A stretch of DNA of 64,000 nt from NCBI GenBank assembly GCA_036502575.1, contig DASXYL010000029.1:1-64000 (forward strand), written 5' to 3'. The position numbers and the translations under genes were made by a program. Each line of letters opens with the position of its first letter. The first letter of the stretch is position 1. The notes under the pieces are model-generated. The model ran no database searches. It had not been told where the DNA came from and saw only the letters and a list, made by a program, of their open reading frames with translations. The stretch comes from DASXRA01 sp036502575 (lineage in GTDB: Bacteria; Actinomycetota; Actinomycetes; Mycobacteriales; Jatrophihabitantaceae). Positions 10,317 to 18,988 of the stretch are shown here, piece after piece.

Positions 10317-10332
10317 CTCTCGATGTCGAGAG
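10317..10332. promoter_or_regulatory. Palindrome upstream of kgd
   Basis: CTCTCGA-TG-TCGAGAG is a perfect 7-bp inverted repeat about 33-48 bases before the kgd start. CGATCTCTC overlaps its left edge at 10313 and recurs at 10352. Position and symmetry suggest an operator or leader hairpin. Confidence 0.4.
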
Positions 10333-10482
10333 GTCGGATGTCGAAGTACACCGATCTCTCAGGTTACGCCGGGCACCTAGGGCCCGTCATGCCCAAGCGG
10401 GCACCGGTGGTGCCGGGTCCGGTGCGGTTGCTCACAGGCCCCCTCCAGTGCCTTCTCCAGCGTCTACTCCAAGCGCCTACGC

Positions 10483-10980
10483 CTACGCCAGCGTGGGAGC
10501 GGACGGGGTGAACAGCGTTGCGCACGCGGACAGTGCTCGCTCGCGGAGCAGCGCGGTGTCCACGCCCGACGTGCCGGCCTCGGCCGCTGCGGCAAAGGCC
10601 GATGACACACCGTTCCGGTCGCCGTCGCGTACGGCGTCGCGCAGCCGGTTCAGGCTGGTGTCGGCCGTCCGCAGCGAGGCCCGGGCCGGGCGCAGCCACC
10701 GGTCTCGTAGGTCGCGTCCCACCGCGCCACCGGGCAGGGACGAGTCGGTGAGGGTGCTGACGGCGTGCTCGACCTGGACGTAGCGGTCCAGGGCGTAGGC
10801 CAGCGCCGCATGGGGATCTCGGGGCGACTCGAGAGCCTCGATGGTCCTCGTCGCGTCGGCGCAGGTGTGGTTGCTGCGTGTGACGAACCCCGACGATCCG
10901 CCGATCGAGCAGCTCGCGACGCCGATCGAGCCGATCGAAAGGACGATCGTGAGCAGCCTGGCGGCCAGCGCTCGGTGCAT
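10483..10980 (-). CDS. Putative lipoprotein of an ABC export locus
   Basis: 165 residues with an N-terminal signal LAARLLTIVLSIGSIGVASC, where VASC is a plausible lipobox cysteine. The mature part is helical with a conserved-looking Cys (HTCADATRTIEAL) and a late Cys (LSACATLF), possibly a disulfide. No known domain. It starts eight bases after the ABC permease stop, so it is probably co-transcribed with the exporter and may act with it at the cell surface. Start chosen at the ATG giving the signal peptide. Confidence 0.6.
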   Translation of the reverse strand: MHRALAARLLTIVLSIGSIGVASCSIGGSSGFVTRSNHTCADATRTIEALESPRDPHAALAYALDRYVQVEHAVSTLTDSSLPGGAVGRDLRDRWLRPARASLRTADTSLNRLRDAVRDGDRNGVSSAFAAAAEAGTSGVDTALLRERALSACATLFTPSAPTLA

Positions 10981-10988
10981 CCCAGCCG

Positions 10989-11753
10989 TCAGCTGATGTC
11001 GCGGTTCATGCTGATGCCGGCGCCGAGAATCGCCAGCACCAGCCCCCACGCGAGCAGCACCGCGATGCCGGCGCCGGGCGCAATGAGGTGCACATGGTTG
11101 ATCACACGATCGTCGTGGTTGTGCGGGTCGGTCACGATCGAGTTCACCGCGCCGGAGGGCAGGTACGGGTAGACGTACTTCACCCCGGGGATGATCAGCA
11201 GCAGCGGGGTGATCGCCAGGATGAAGATGACGCCGACGGTGACCGCGACGATCTGGTTGCGCAGCAGTGCACCCGTTCCCAGCCCGACCAGCGCGAACAG
11301 GGCCAGCACCGCGAACACCGCGAACAGCGGGCCCTTCTGATCGCCCAACGAGACGTGGACGTGTCGCGACGACATCCACGGCAGCGCGATGGCCAGCTGG
11401 ATCACCAGGCAGATCAGGGCGTACAGGACGCCCACGATCGCGTAGGTGACGACCTTGGCGGTGATCAGCGCCCAGCGGGACGGCGTGACCAGCACGGTCG
11501 GCGTGATCGTCTGATAGCGATACTCGGTGGTCACGGACAGCACGCCGAGCACGAACAGCGGAATGTAGGTATCCGCGGCGCTCGGGGCCACCATGACGTC
11601 GCGGATGTGGAGGGCGAGGTCGAGGTCGGTCTCCTGGCTGGCGATGTTCGCGACGACGCCGAGGATGGTGAGCCCCACGCAGAGAAGCAGCATCCAGAAC
11701 CACACCTGGGTGGTGCTCAATTTGCGGAACTCGGCGCGGATCAGCCCGACCAT
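10989..11753 (-). CDS. ABC-2 type transporter permease
   Basis: A 254-residue membrane protein with six predicted helices, including VWFWMLLLCVGLTILGVVA and IPLFVLGVLSVTTEYRYQT. The TTEYRYQTITPT motif after the second helix is typical of ABC-2 permeases. It pairs with the ATPase gene upstream, overlapping its end by 13 bp. Substrate unknown; drug or lipid export are common for this class. Confidence 0.88.
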   Translation of the reverse strand: MVGLIRAEFRKLSTTQVWFWMLLLCVGLTILGVVANIASQETDLDLALHIRDVMVAPSAADTYIPLFVLGVLSVTTEYRYQTITPTVLVTPSRWALITAKVVTYAIVGVLYALICLVIQLAIALPWMSSRHVHVSLGDQKGPLFAVFAVLALFALVGLGTGALLRNQIVAVTVGVIFILAITPLLLIIPGVKYVYPYLPSGAVNSIVTDPHNHDDRVINHVHLIAPGAGIAVLLAWGLVLAILGAGISMNRDIS

Positions 11754-12766
11754 GGCGCACCTCCCTGGAGCGGATAACCGGCTTGCGGAGGCGGTTGCTG
11801 CATTGTCTGGCCCGCGTAGGCGCCCTCGGTCAGAGTGAAGAAGAGCTCCTCGAGGTCGAACTTCTCGGTACTCAGCTCGTGCAGTTCGACGCCGGCGACG
11901 TATGCGAGGTGGCCCACCTCGGCCATGTCGATGCCGCGCACCCGCACCGTCCGCGGGTCGGGTTGGTCGGGCTGGTGTCCGGCGGTGCGCAGCGCCTCGA
12001 CGAGCGCGGCCGGCTGCGGCGACCGCACGACCACCGTGTCGGTGCCGGCGGTGAGCTCAGCGATGGAGCCCTGGCGGACGAGCTGACCGCGGTTGAGGAT
12101 GACGACGCGGTCGGCGAACTCCTGGACCTCGTTGAGCAGGTGGCTGGACACGAGCACGGTGCGGCCCTCACCGGCGAGGTGCCGGAAGAACCCGCGCAGC
12201 CAGCGGATGCCCTCGGGGTCCAGGCCGTTCGACGGCTCGTCGAGCACCAGGATCCGTGGGTTGCCGAGGAGCGTGGCGGCCAGGCCCAGACGCTGCCGCA
12301 TACCCATCGAGTAGCCCCGCACCTTGCGCCGGGCGGCGTCGTGCAACCCGACGAGGTCGAGTACCTCGTCGGCCCGGCGATCGGGCAGGCCGGCCGCCGC
12401 GCAGATGATCCGCAGATGGTTGCGGCCGGTGCGGGCCGGATGGAAGCTCGACGCTTCGAGCGCGGCGCCCACGACGGTGACTGGGTTGGGCAGGTGTCGG
12501 TACGCCACGCCGCCGATCGTGGAGTTGCCGCCGGTGGGGTGGATCAGGCCCAGGATCATCCGCAGCGTGGTGGTCTTGCCGGCGCCGTTCGGTCCGAGGA
12601 AGCCGGTGACCGAGCCGGGCTCGACGGTGAAGCTGAGTCGATCGACTGCGCGGACATTGCCGCTGAAGACCTTGCTGAGGTTGTTGACGACGATGCGCCC
12701 GTCCGAGCCGGGTGGCGCACCGGGGATCGCTCCGGGTCCCGGCGGCGGGGCGTAGACGTTGGCCAC
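11741..12766 (-). CDS. ABC transporter ATP-binding protein (export type)
   Basis: A 341-residue ATPase. Walker A is GPNGAGKTT, the signature is YSMGMRQRLGLA, and Walker B is ILVLDEPSNGLD followed by the H-loop VSSHLL. The DrrA-like C-terminal extension (about residues 235-341) contains GTDTVVVRSPQPAALVEAL and a Pro/Gln-rich tail. The N-terminus is also Pro/Gly-rich (YAPPPGPGAIPGAPPG), unusual but seen in actinobacteria. GTG start; overlaps the permease gene, indicating translational coupling. Confidence 0.92.
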   Translation of the reverse strand: MANVYAPPPGPGAIPGAPPGSDGRIVVNNLSKVFSGNVRAVDRLSFTVEPGSVTGFLGPNGAGKTTTLRMILGLIHPTGGNSTIGGVAYRHLPNPVTVVGAALEASSFHPARTGRNHLRIICAAAGLPDRRADEVLDLVGLHDAARRKVRGYSMGMRQRLGLAATLLGNPRILVLDEPSNGLDPEGIRWLRGFFRHLAGEGRTVLVSSHLLNEVQEFADRVVILNRGQLVRQGSIAELTAGTDTVVVRSPQPAALVEALRTAGHQPDQPDPRTVRVRGIDMAEVGHLAYVAGVELHELSTEKFDLEELFFTLTEGAYAGQTMQQPPPQAGYPLQGGAPWSG

Positions 12767-12823
12767 GGCCGCTATCCAAACATGGACGCATCCGCCCGGG
12801 TGGGAGGCCCGCTCAGGTGGCTA

Positions 12824-13357
12824 TCAGGCCATGATGAGGCAGGTGCTCGACGCCGTCGCGAGGACCTTGCCCGCGGCGTCGCGGACGTCGCCCTCGGCGA
12901 AGGCCACCCGGCGTCCGGGTTTGGTCACCCAGCCGCGGGCGTTCATCGCGCCGGTGTGGCCGTGCACCGGGCGCAGGTAGCTGACCTTGATCTCGATGCT
13001 CGTGTAGCCGACTCCCGCGGGCAGCGTCGACTGCACGGCACAGCCGGTGACCGAGTCCAGCAGGGTGCACACCAGCCCGCCGTGTACCAGCCCGATCGGG
13101 TTGTACACCGACTCGTCGGGTGTGCAGGTAAACGTGACCTCGCCCGGTTCGACGCTCGCCAGGCCGAACCCGAAGTGCGCCGCGATCGGTGGTGGCGCCA
13201 ACTCGCCGGCCAGGATGGCGCGGAGGTGGTCGATGCCGGCCAGCGCGGCCCCCTGCTGTGCGGCCGCCAGCGGGTCGTACCAGGTGATCGTCTTCTGCCG
13301 GGGCTCGCCCCAGCTGGGCGGGGCGTCGGGTGTCGTCTGCGCCTGCAGGTCGGTCAT
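12824..13357 (-). CDS. PaaI family hotdog thioesterase
   Basis: 177 residues with the hotdog motif NPIGLVHGGLVCTLLDSVTG (active-site HGG region), then YTSIEIKVSYLRPV and a C-terminal KVLATASSTCLI strand. Likely hydrolyses an acyl- or aryl-CoA thioester. The start at 13357 leaves an extended N-terminus of about 60 residues. Divergent from an HxlR-family regulator only 57 bp away, which suggests direct control. Confidence 0.82.
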   Translation of the reverse strand: MTDLQAQTTPDAPPSWGEPRQKTITWYDPLAAAQQGAALAGIDHLRAILAGELAPPPIAAHFGFGLASVEPGEVTFTCTPDESVYNPIGLVHGGLVCTLLDSVTGCAVQSTLPAGVGYTSIEIKVSYLRPVHGHTGAMNARGWVTKPGRRVAFAEGDVRDAAGKVLATASSTCLIMA

Positions 13358-13380
13358 GCTTGGCACCGTAACAGGCTGAG

Positions 13381-13393
13381 TTCGATTTTCGAA
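13381..13393. promoter_or_regulatory. Candidate HxlR operator
   Basis: TTCGA-TTT-TCGAA is an inverted repeat in the 57-bp space between the divergent thioesterase and HxlR genes. CATACT at 13403 resembles a -10 box for the regulator. A dimeric HxlR protein bound here could block both promoters. Confidence 0.4.
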
Positions 13394-13414
13394 TGTAGAT
13401 GTCATACTCGTCTC

Positions 13415-13855
13415 ATGGACGGTCCCCGGGTCTGCTCGGCGGCCCGCACTCTCGAGGTTGTGGGCGAGCGATGGTCGCTGCTCGTGTTGCGCGAGCTGCT
13501 GCTCGGCGTCCGTCGGTTCGAAGGGATCCGGGCGGCCACCGGCGCTCCTCGAGCGGTGCTGGCCGACCGGCTGCGGGCACTCGTCGATGCGGGCATCCTG
13601 GTCCGGCGCGAGTACCGCGACGAGGGAGCTCGGGCCCGGGCGGAGTACCGGCTGACCGAGGCCGGACGCGAGCTGCAGCCCGTGGTCACCGCCCTGATGC
13701 AATGGGGTGACAGGCATCGGCCGCCGCCCGGCGGCCCGCCGCTGCGTATCGATCACGCCGGCTGCGGCGCCCCGGTGCACACCCGCCTGGTCTGCGACGA
13801 CGGCCACGTGCTCGCCGACACCGGCCGTGACCTGCACGCGGTGCCGACCGGATAG
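13415..13855 (+). CDS. HxlR family winged-helix regulator
   Basis: 146 residues. The N-terminus has the family cysteine (RVCSAARTLEVVGERWSLL) and the winged helix with RFEGIRAATGAPRAVLADRL. Such proteins respond to redox or electrophiles via the N-terminal Cys. An unusual C-terminal extension of about 45 residues carries two more Cys (DHAGCGAPVHTRLVCDDG) that could bind metal. The neighbouring thioesterase is the probable target. Confidence 0.85.
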   Translation: MDGPRVCSAARTLEVVGERWSLLVLRELLLGVRRFEGIRAATGAPRAVLADRLRALVDAGILVRREYRDEGARARAEYRLTEAGRELQPVVTALMQWGDRHRPPPGGPPLRIDHAGCGAPVHTRLVCDDGHVLADTGRDLHAVPTG

Positions 13856-13858
13856 GCG

Positions 13859-14686
13859 CTACCCGAACAGGGCGTTGATGGAGCCGTACTCGAGCTCGCC
13901 GGTGATCGTCTCGTATCCGCCCGACGTGGCCATCTCGATGGCCGCCGCTCGGGCGAGCGAGTAGGCGGCGGCAGCGATCGACGAGCCGGCGCTGACCCGA
14001 GCGACGCCCAGCTTGCCGAGTTCGGGCACCGGCGGCGCGCCCGGTCCGACGAGCAGGTTGACCGGCGCCGCGATGCCCGCGACGAGCTTCGCGACCGTCG
14101 CCTGCTCGGTGGTGCCGGGCACGAAGATGCCACTGGCGCCGGCCTCGAGGTAGGCGCCCGCGCGGTCGATCGTCTCCTGCAGACGTCCGGCCGGATCACC
14201 GACCGACCGCAGGTAGGTGTCGATCCGCGCGTTTATGTAGAGCGCGATGCCGGCGTCGTCGGCGGCCGCACGAGCGGCGGCGATGCGTTCGGTCTGGTCG
14301 GCGACGGTACGCAGCGGTGCGTCGCCGCCGTGGTAAGCGTCCTCGAGGTTCACCCCGACGGCGCCGGCCGCCAGCACCCGCCCGATCGTGCGGCCCACCC
14401 CGGCCGCGTCGTCCGCGTAGCCGCTCTCGATGTCAGCGGTGACCGGCACGTCGACCGCTGCCACGACCCGGGCGATCAGGTCCACCGCGCGATCGAGATC
14501 GAGCGCGTCACCGTCGGGGTACCCGAGGCTCCACGCGACGCCGGCGCTCGTCGTGGCCACCGCCGCCGCGCCGGCCGACTCGACGATGCGGGCGCTCGCG
14601 ACGTCCCAGGCATTGGCGAGGACGAGCACCGGGTCGTTGGTGTGGAGGGCGTGGAAGAGCTCGGCCTTGTCCTGTTGCGAAGTCAT
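13859..14686 (-). CDS. Isocitrate lyase/PEP mutase family enzyme
   Basis: A 275-residue TIM-barrel protein with VLANAWDVASARIVESAG, TSAGVAWSLGYPDGD and VPVTADIESGYADD (metal-binding Asp), then GVNLEDAYHGG and YINARIDTYL. It lacks the KKCGH-type loop of true isocitrate lyase, placing it with the oxaloacetate-hydrolase or phosphonopyruvate-hydrolase-like subfamily. The exact reaction is unclear. It converges on the HxlR gene with three bases between stops. Confidence 0.85.
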   Translation of the reverse strand: MTSQQDKAELFHALHTNDPVLVLANAWDVASARIVESAGAAAVATTSAGVAWSLGYPDGDALDLDRAVDLIARVVAAVDVPVTADIESGYADDAAGVGRTIGRVLAAGAVGVNLEDAYHGGDAPLRTVADQTERIAAARAAADDAGIALYINARIDTYLRSVGDPAGRLQETIDRAGAYLEAGASGIFVPGTTEQATVAKLVAGIAAPVNLLVGPGAPPVPELGKLGVARVSAGSSIAAAAYSLARAAAIEMATSGGYETITGELEYGSINALFG

Positions 14687-14845
14687 GCGTGCAGTTCACC
14701 AGCTGGCACCGACACTGAGAACCGTCCGGCCCCGGTCGTCAATTGGTGCGGCGGCGGCCTGCGGGAGCGTAGGCGCACGGTCGACTACAGTTTTCGACGT
14801 CGCAATCTTCCTGCTTCGTCCGAACCATAACCGGATCGGTGTGAC

Positions 14846-15028
14846 GTGACCCAGGTGAGCCGTGATCATGTGCGCGACGTTCTCCGACATGCTGGCCTGA
14901 CTCCCGAGCAGGAGCAGAGCATCTTGGCGCTGCCCTATCCGGCGGATCTGGAGCGGGTCCTGGCGATCTTCGCCAGCTACGGCGTAACGAGGGACTGGCT
15001 GATCAGTCGTCTCGGTGGGAGTCCGTGA
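14846..15028 (+). CDS. Small hypothetical protein (60 aa)
   Basis: 60 residues with a GTG start, reading RDHVRDVLRHAGLTPEQEQ and ILALPYPADLERVLAIFASYG. The pattern suggests two to three amphipathic helices, resembling small actinobacterial proteins of unknown function. No strong ribosome site; GTGTGACGTG just upstream offers alternative starts. Isolated, followed by a strong hairpin at 15137. Confidence 0.5.
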   Translation: MTQVSRDHVRDVLRHAGLTPEQEQSILALPYPADLERVLAIFASYGVTRDWLISRLGGSP

Positions 15029-15136
15029 GGGCGGTCGGGTCGGAGCCGGACCCCGTCACGGTAGATGCGGAAGTAGTCGAACCGCGCCCGTGCGCACTCG
15101 TTGGCAACTGGTCGGGCGCGGTCCCGTCCGAGAGAC

Positions 15137-15190
15137 GTGATCAACAGCCCGTCAGTTAGCAGAATCGCATGCTGACGGGCTGTTGATCAC
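15137..15190. terminator. Perfect 19-bp hairpin between convergent genes
   Basis: GTGATCAACAGCCCGTCAG and CTGACGGGCTGTTGATCAC are exact complements separated by 16 bases. It lies between the 60-aa ORF and the converging LacI gene. It resembles a bidirectional terminator without T-tract. Confidence 0.65.
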
Positions 15191-15237
15191 CAGGTGTCGC
15201 CTTTGGCGCCGCGATCAGGCGCAGGCGCGCACATTAG

Positions 15238-16239
15238 CTACAGTCCGGCTGTGCTCTCGCGCACGACGAGGGCGAAATCGGCCGTCGCCTCCTGCGGCTC
15301 GGCGCCTTCGTCGGCGATGCGCCGTCCGAGCAGGGCGAGCGCGAGCTCGGCGATCTGGGCCTTGTCCGGTGCGATCGTCGACAGGCTGGGCGTACTGAAT
15401 CCGCCCTCGTCGATGTCGTCGAACCCGATGACGGCGACATCTTCGGGCACTCGTCGTCCGGAGCTCAGCAACGTGCGGATCGCGCCGAGGGCCAGCGTGT
15501 CATTGAAGCAGAACACCGCGTCCGGCGCGGCGTTGTCCAGCAGGTCACGCATCGCGGACGCGCCATCGACGCGATGGTAGTTCGTCGCCGGGGCCACAAG
15601 CGCCTTGTCGTAAGGGATTCCGGCCCGGCGCAGCGCTTCGCGATAGCCCTTGAGGCGAAGGGCCGCCGGGCCGGGCTGGCCGGGTTGGGCACCGATGGCC
15701 GCGATGCGCGTGCGGCCGATCGCGACCAGATGCTCGGTCGCGGCGCGAGCGCCGGCCACGTTGTCGATCGCCACGTGGTCGACGGAAGCGTTGGAGAGTC
15801 GCTCGCCGAGTAGCACGAGCGGAGTCGTCGCCCGGCGCCGCTCGATGTCGCGGGCGGTAAGTGTCAGCGGGCTGACGATCAGCCCGTCGACGAGATGCGA
15901 CTTGATGCCCTCGGCAACGAGACGCTCGGTGTCGCGATCGCCGAAGGTCTGGTCGATCAGCACGGTCCAGCCGTGCGTCTTCGCCTGCTGCACGACCGCC
16001 TCGGCGAGCTCGGCGTAGTACGGCATGCCGATCTCGGGCACCGCCAACGCGACCAGGCCGGTGCGCCCACCCCGCAGCAGCCGCGCGGAGAGGTTGGGCC
16101 GGTAGTCGAGAGCCTCGATCGCCTGCTGCACCTTGGCGCGAGTCTCGGGCGTGACGAACGGGTAGTCGTTGACCACGTTCGACACGGTCTTCATCGAGAC
16201 GCAGGCCAGCAGCGCGACGTCCTTCAGGCTTGCTCCCAC
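15238..16239 (-). CDS. LacI family transcriptional regulator
   Basis: 333 residues: a LacI helix-turn-helix (VSMKTVSNVVNDYPFVT), hinge, and periplasmic-binding-like core with AIDNVAGARAATEHLV, PDAVFCFNDTLALGA and VIGFDDIDEGGFSTP. The start chosen is GTG at 16239 because a GGGAGG site lies about 11 bases upstream and the HTH begins right after. Sugar repressor class. Divergent from the decayed sugar-transport permease at 16434, its probable former target. Confidence 0.9.
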   Translation of the reverse strand: MGASLKDVALLACVSMKTVSNVVNDYPFVTPETRAKVQQAIEALDYRPNLSARLLRGGRTGLVALAVPEIGMPYYAELAEAVVQQAKTHGWTVLIDQTFGDRDTERLVAEGIKSHLVDGLIVSPLTLTARDIERRRATTPLVLLGERLSNASVDHVAIDNVAGARAATEHLVAIGRTRIAAIGAQPGQPGPAALRLKGYREALRRAGIPYDKALVAPATNYHRVDGASAMRDLLDNAAPDAVFCFNDTLALGAIRTLLSSGRRVPEDVAVIGFDDIDEGGFSTPSLSTIAPDKAQIAELALALLGRRIADEGAEPQEATADFALVVRESTAGL

Positions 16240-16335
16240 GAAAGCGTCCACCTCCCTCGGTGCTCGCGACCATGACCGTACCGTGCGCGGCCCCAGCCCG
16301 AAGTCTGAACGAGCCAGGGCTTTACAACGATGTAC

Positions 16336-16345
16336 ACAACGTTGT
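16336..16345. promoter_or_regulatory. Candidate LacI operator
   Basis: ACAACGTTGT is a perfect palindrome with the central CG typical of LacI-family operators. A second ACAACGTT begins at 16346. It lies between the LacI gene and the decayed permease. Confidence 0.5.
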
Positions 16346-16433
16346 ACAACGTTCGGCAACCGACGGCCCCGGAGGTGTTCCTTGCAGACTGCCCGCCTGA
16401 TCGTGCACCCGGCCTCGTGGATCGATGCCGGTC

Positions 16434-16740
16434 ATGAGCATCATCTTCATCGCGCCGCTGTTGTGGATCGCTTCGATGTCGTTCAAGAACCCCAACGACG
16501 CAACGTCGCCACGCTTTCGTGGACGCCGCGTCCGGTGACGACGGAGGCATACCGCACAGTATTGACGACCAGCTCGCGGACGCCGTGCTGCGCTGGTTCT
16601 TCAACAGCCTGGCTGCCGGTGTGATCAACGCCGTACTGGTCGTCACGGTCGATGCGCTTGCGGCTTACGCTCTTGGCGCGGACTTTCCTGTGGCTGCTGC
16701 GGTCAACTCCGCTCGAAGCGAGTCCCTTAATAGATCAGGG
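16434..16740 (+). pseudogene. Decayed carbohydrate ABC permease (MalG-like)
   Basis: Fragments of a sugar ABC inner-membrane permease survive in different frames. IIFIAPLLWIASMSFKNPN (from 16434) matches the first helix and following loop; WFFNSLAAGVINAVLVV then DALAAYAL (about 16598-16680) match the conserved NSL segment before the EAA region. The intervening part is scrambled and the rest of the gene, including the EAA loop, is missing. No binding protein or ATPase is nearby. It sits where a LacI-controlled operon would start. Confidence 0.6.
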
Positions 16741-16949
16741 ATTCATCTGGGCACTGCCGGGTCGCGCTGCTGACGTTGCGGTTGCGTTGTGGTCCGGTCT
16801 AGGGCGGCGGCGACGGGGAGTGGGTCTCTCCGTTCTGCCGGGCGCCCGGCTTGCGGCACGCTGCGGTCAGTCTGCTTGGCTCGATCCTCCCTGCAGAATA
16901 AGGGGAATCTCTCTGGACGTAGCCGGAATGCGCTGGTAGAGTCGTACGC

Positions 16950-18257
16950 ATGTTCGAGGGTGAGGAGGGTGCCGTCGCGCCGGTGGCTGCCCTGCTGGAC
17001 CAGCTCTCGACCACGATGGACGCGCTGATTGCCCTGGATCTGACCCGTCTGGACCGGGACCACCTGCTCGAGTTGCTGCGTGGAGTGGAGACGCAGCGTC
17101 GCCGGTTGCCGGTTGTCGATCACGCTCTGATTGCTGAGTTGGATCATCGGGGTGCGGCCGGTGAGTTGATGGCCCGGGACACTCCCACGTTGTTGCGGGA
17201 GGTGTTGCGGGTGACGCCGCGGGAGGCGCAGGCCCGTCATGAGGCCGCCCTGGATCTGGGTCCGGGCTGGTCGTTGACCGGGCAGCCGCGGCCGCCGCTG
17301 CTGCCGGTGGTGGCCGCAGCTCAAGCCGAAGGGTCCATCTCTGCTGAGCATGCGAAGGTCATCCGCGAAGTGATCGCGGAATTGCCGGCCGAGGTCGAGG
17401 CCGAACACGGCGCCGCGGTGGAGGCCCGGCTGGTCGCGGAGGCTCGCCGCTTCGACCCGGGTGTGTTGGCCACGTTGGCGCGGCGGGTGGTCGCGCTGTT
17501 GAACCCCGACGGTGTCCTGGCCGATGACGTCGAGCACGACCGGCGCCGCCACGCGTCGTTGACCGGGAATCGCGACGGGTCCGGGATGCTGCGGGCGCAC
17601 CTGACCCCGGCCGCGTTGGCGCAATGGCAGGCCGTGCTCGACCCACTCGCCGCACCACGCCCGTCAGACGCCGACGGCCCCGATGTTCGCTCACCCGGGC
17701 AGCGGATGCACGACGCCCTCGCCGACGCCGCCCACCGACTCCTCGCCTCGGGTGACCTACCACCGTCAGGCGGGATGCCGGCCACGGTGCTGCTCACCCT
17801 GACCCTCGATCAGCTCGAGACCCGCACCGGACACGTCACCACCGCCCACGGCGGCACCATCTCCGTCCACGAAGCACTCCAAGCGGCCGGGGAAGCCCAC
17901 ATCATCCCCGTCGTCATCGGCGACGAGGGCATCCTGGCCTACGGACAAGCCCGCCGCACCGCCACCACCAACCAACGCCTCGCATTGGCCGCCCGCGACG
18001 GCGGGTGCTGTTTCTCCGGCTGCGACACCCCGCCCGGCTGGACCCAGGTTCACCACATCCTCAACTGGGCCCTCGGCGGCGGCACCGACCTCCCTAATCT
18101 GTGCCTGTTGTGTGGCTACCATCACCGGGAGTTCGAGAAACGTGGATGGCGGATAACTATGCGTGACGGCCGTCCCTGGTGGATCCCGCCTGCGCATATT
18201 GATCTTGATCGAACTCCGATCCGCAACACACTGCGCGATCCAATATCCGTGGAATGA
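16950..18257 (+). CDS. DUF222 / HNH endonuclease (13E12 repeat family)
   Basis: 435 residues. The N-terminal DUF222 region (about 20-300) includes LLRGVETQRRRLPVVDHALI. The C-terminal HNH nuclease domain is CCFSGCDTPPGWTQVHHIL followed by LPNLCLLCGYHH, with Cys pairs and catalytic His visible. Multicopy in many actinobacteria. TAGAGT lies seven bases before the ATG, so the transcript may be leaderless. Function uncertain, thought to be mobile or DNA-repair related. Confidence 0.88.
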   Translation: MFEGEEGAVAPVAALLDQLSTTMDALIALDLTRLDRDHLLELLRGVETQRRRLPVVDHALIAELDHRGAAGELMARDTPTLLREVLRVTPREAQARHEAALDLGPGWSLTGQPRPPLLPVVAAAQAEGSISAEHAKVIREVIAELPAEVEAEHGAAVEARLVAEARRFDPGVLATLARRVVALLNPDGVLADDVEHDRRRHASLTGNRDGSGMLRAHLTPAALAQWQAVLDPLAAPRPSDADGPDVRSPGQRMHDALADAAHRLLASGDLPPSGGMPATVLLTLTLDQLETRTGHVTTAHGGTISVHEALQAAGEAHIIPVVIGDEGILAYGQARRTATTNQRLALAARDGGCCFSGCDTPPGWTQVHHILNWALGGGTDLPNLCLLCGYHHREFEKRGWRITMRDGRPWWIPPAHIDLDRTPIRNTLRDPISVE

Positions 18258-18988
18258 TGCGCGGGCTTCAATCGGAGCCCGCGAGCGGCTTGTTTGTGGG
18301 CGGGCGTAGTGGTGCGTGCGGTGGTGCGTGCGGTGGTGCTGCCGGGTGCGCCGTAGCCGCCTACTCCGGCGCCAAGTCGGCTGCCCGGCTGGGTGCTAGC
18401 CGGCGCCCCGTGTCAGCTGGGCCAGGCCGCACGCACCGCGTCGCGTTGGGGTCTGAGCGTATGCGCGGTGGCCGTGCCATCGGTGATCTGCAGTCGCGCT
18501 GGCCTCGTGATTATGGGCTTGCGAGTTGTTGATCAATGGTCCGCGATGGGTGGCAACCAGCACGCCCGCGGACCCTTGATCATCGGGGCCGCTGGCCGCT
18601 GAGGCCACCAGATCGTCGATGCCGCCGCCGATCGGGCCCACGTGCGCGACCCTCGGCCAGTAGGGACGCCGGCCCGGTCGCGGCGCCCCGAGCACCGCGA
18701 TGAGGCGGGCCGAGTGGCAACCCGACTGGGCGCATGATAAAAGCGTGATTTTCAAGATCAACTGACGCCGATTTGCGCGAGTACCGCTTGTAGCTGTAAC
18801 GGCACGAAACGTAGTCCGATGTCGGATTCGGATAAAGATCTCGCCTTTCGCAGAAAACTCATAGCCCGTACTGTCCGCCCGATCGCCAAACGCTGATTGC
18901 CGCAGGGCCGGGCCGAGCGCCGGGCCCTCTGTGTGTGGTCAGTGTTTAGCGATCATGCTGTCAAGACACGTCAAGGAGGACGCGAAAC
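18258..18988. other. Long non-coding stretch before the exosortase-substrate gene
   Basis: No convincing gene in 731 bp. It holds a short tandem repeat (about three units of GGTGGTGCGTGC near 18308-18345), an inverted repeat at 18530-18582 and a GGGCC-rich hairpin at about 18904-18932. The last 60 bases carry the AAGGAGG ribosome site of the next gene. The AT-richer part at 18770-18900 is a likely promoter and leader. Confidence 0.5.
18530..18582. repeat. Inverted repeat with TTGATCA arms
   Basis: TGATCAATGGTCCGCG and CGCGGACCCTTGATCA are complementary at 15 of 16 positions with a 21-base loop. It shares the TGATCA end with the 15137 hairpin. Possible distant terminator or palindromic repeat. 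Confidence 0.55.

Noticed and set aside
16519..16773. Intact 84-aa protein gene
   Set aside because: Its recognisable part is an internal piece of a MalG-type permease, so it is better described as part of a pseudogene.
18308..18345. CRISPR-like or long tandem repeat
   Set aside because: Only about three 12-base units with no spacers; simple sequence slippage.
18396..18761. Open frame on the minus strand, 121 codons
   Set aside because: Low-complexity composition, spans an inverted repeat and lacks similarity to any family I know.
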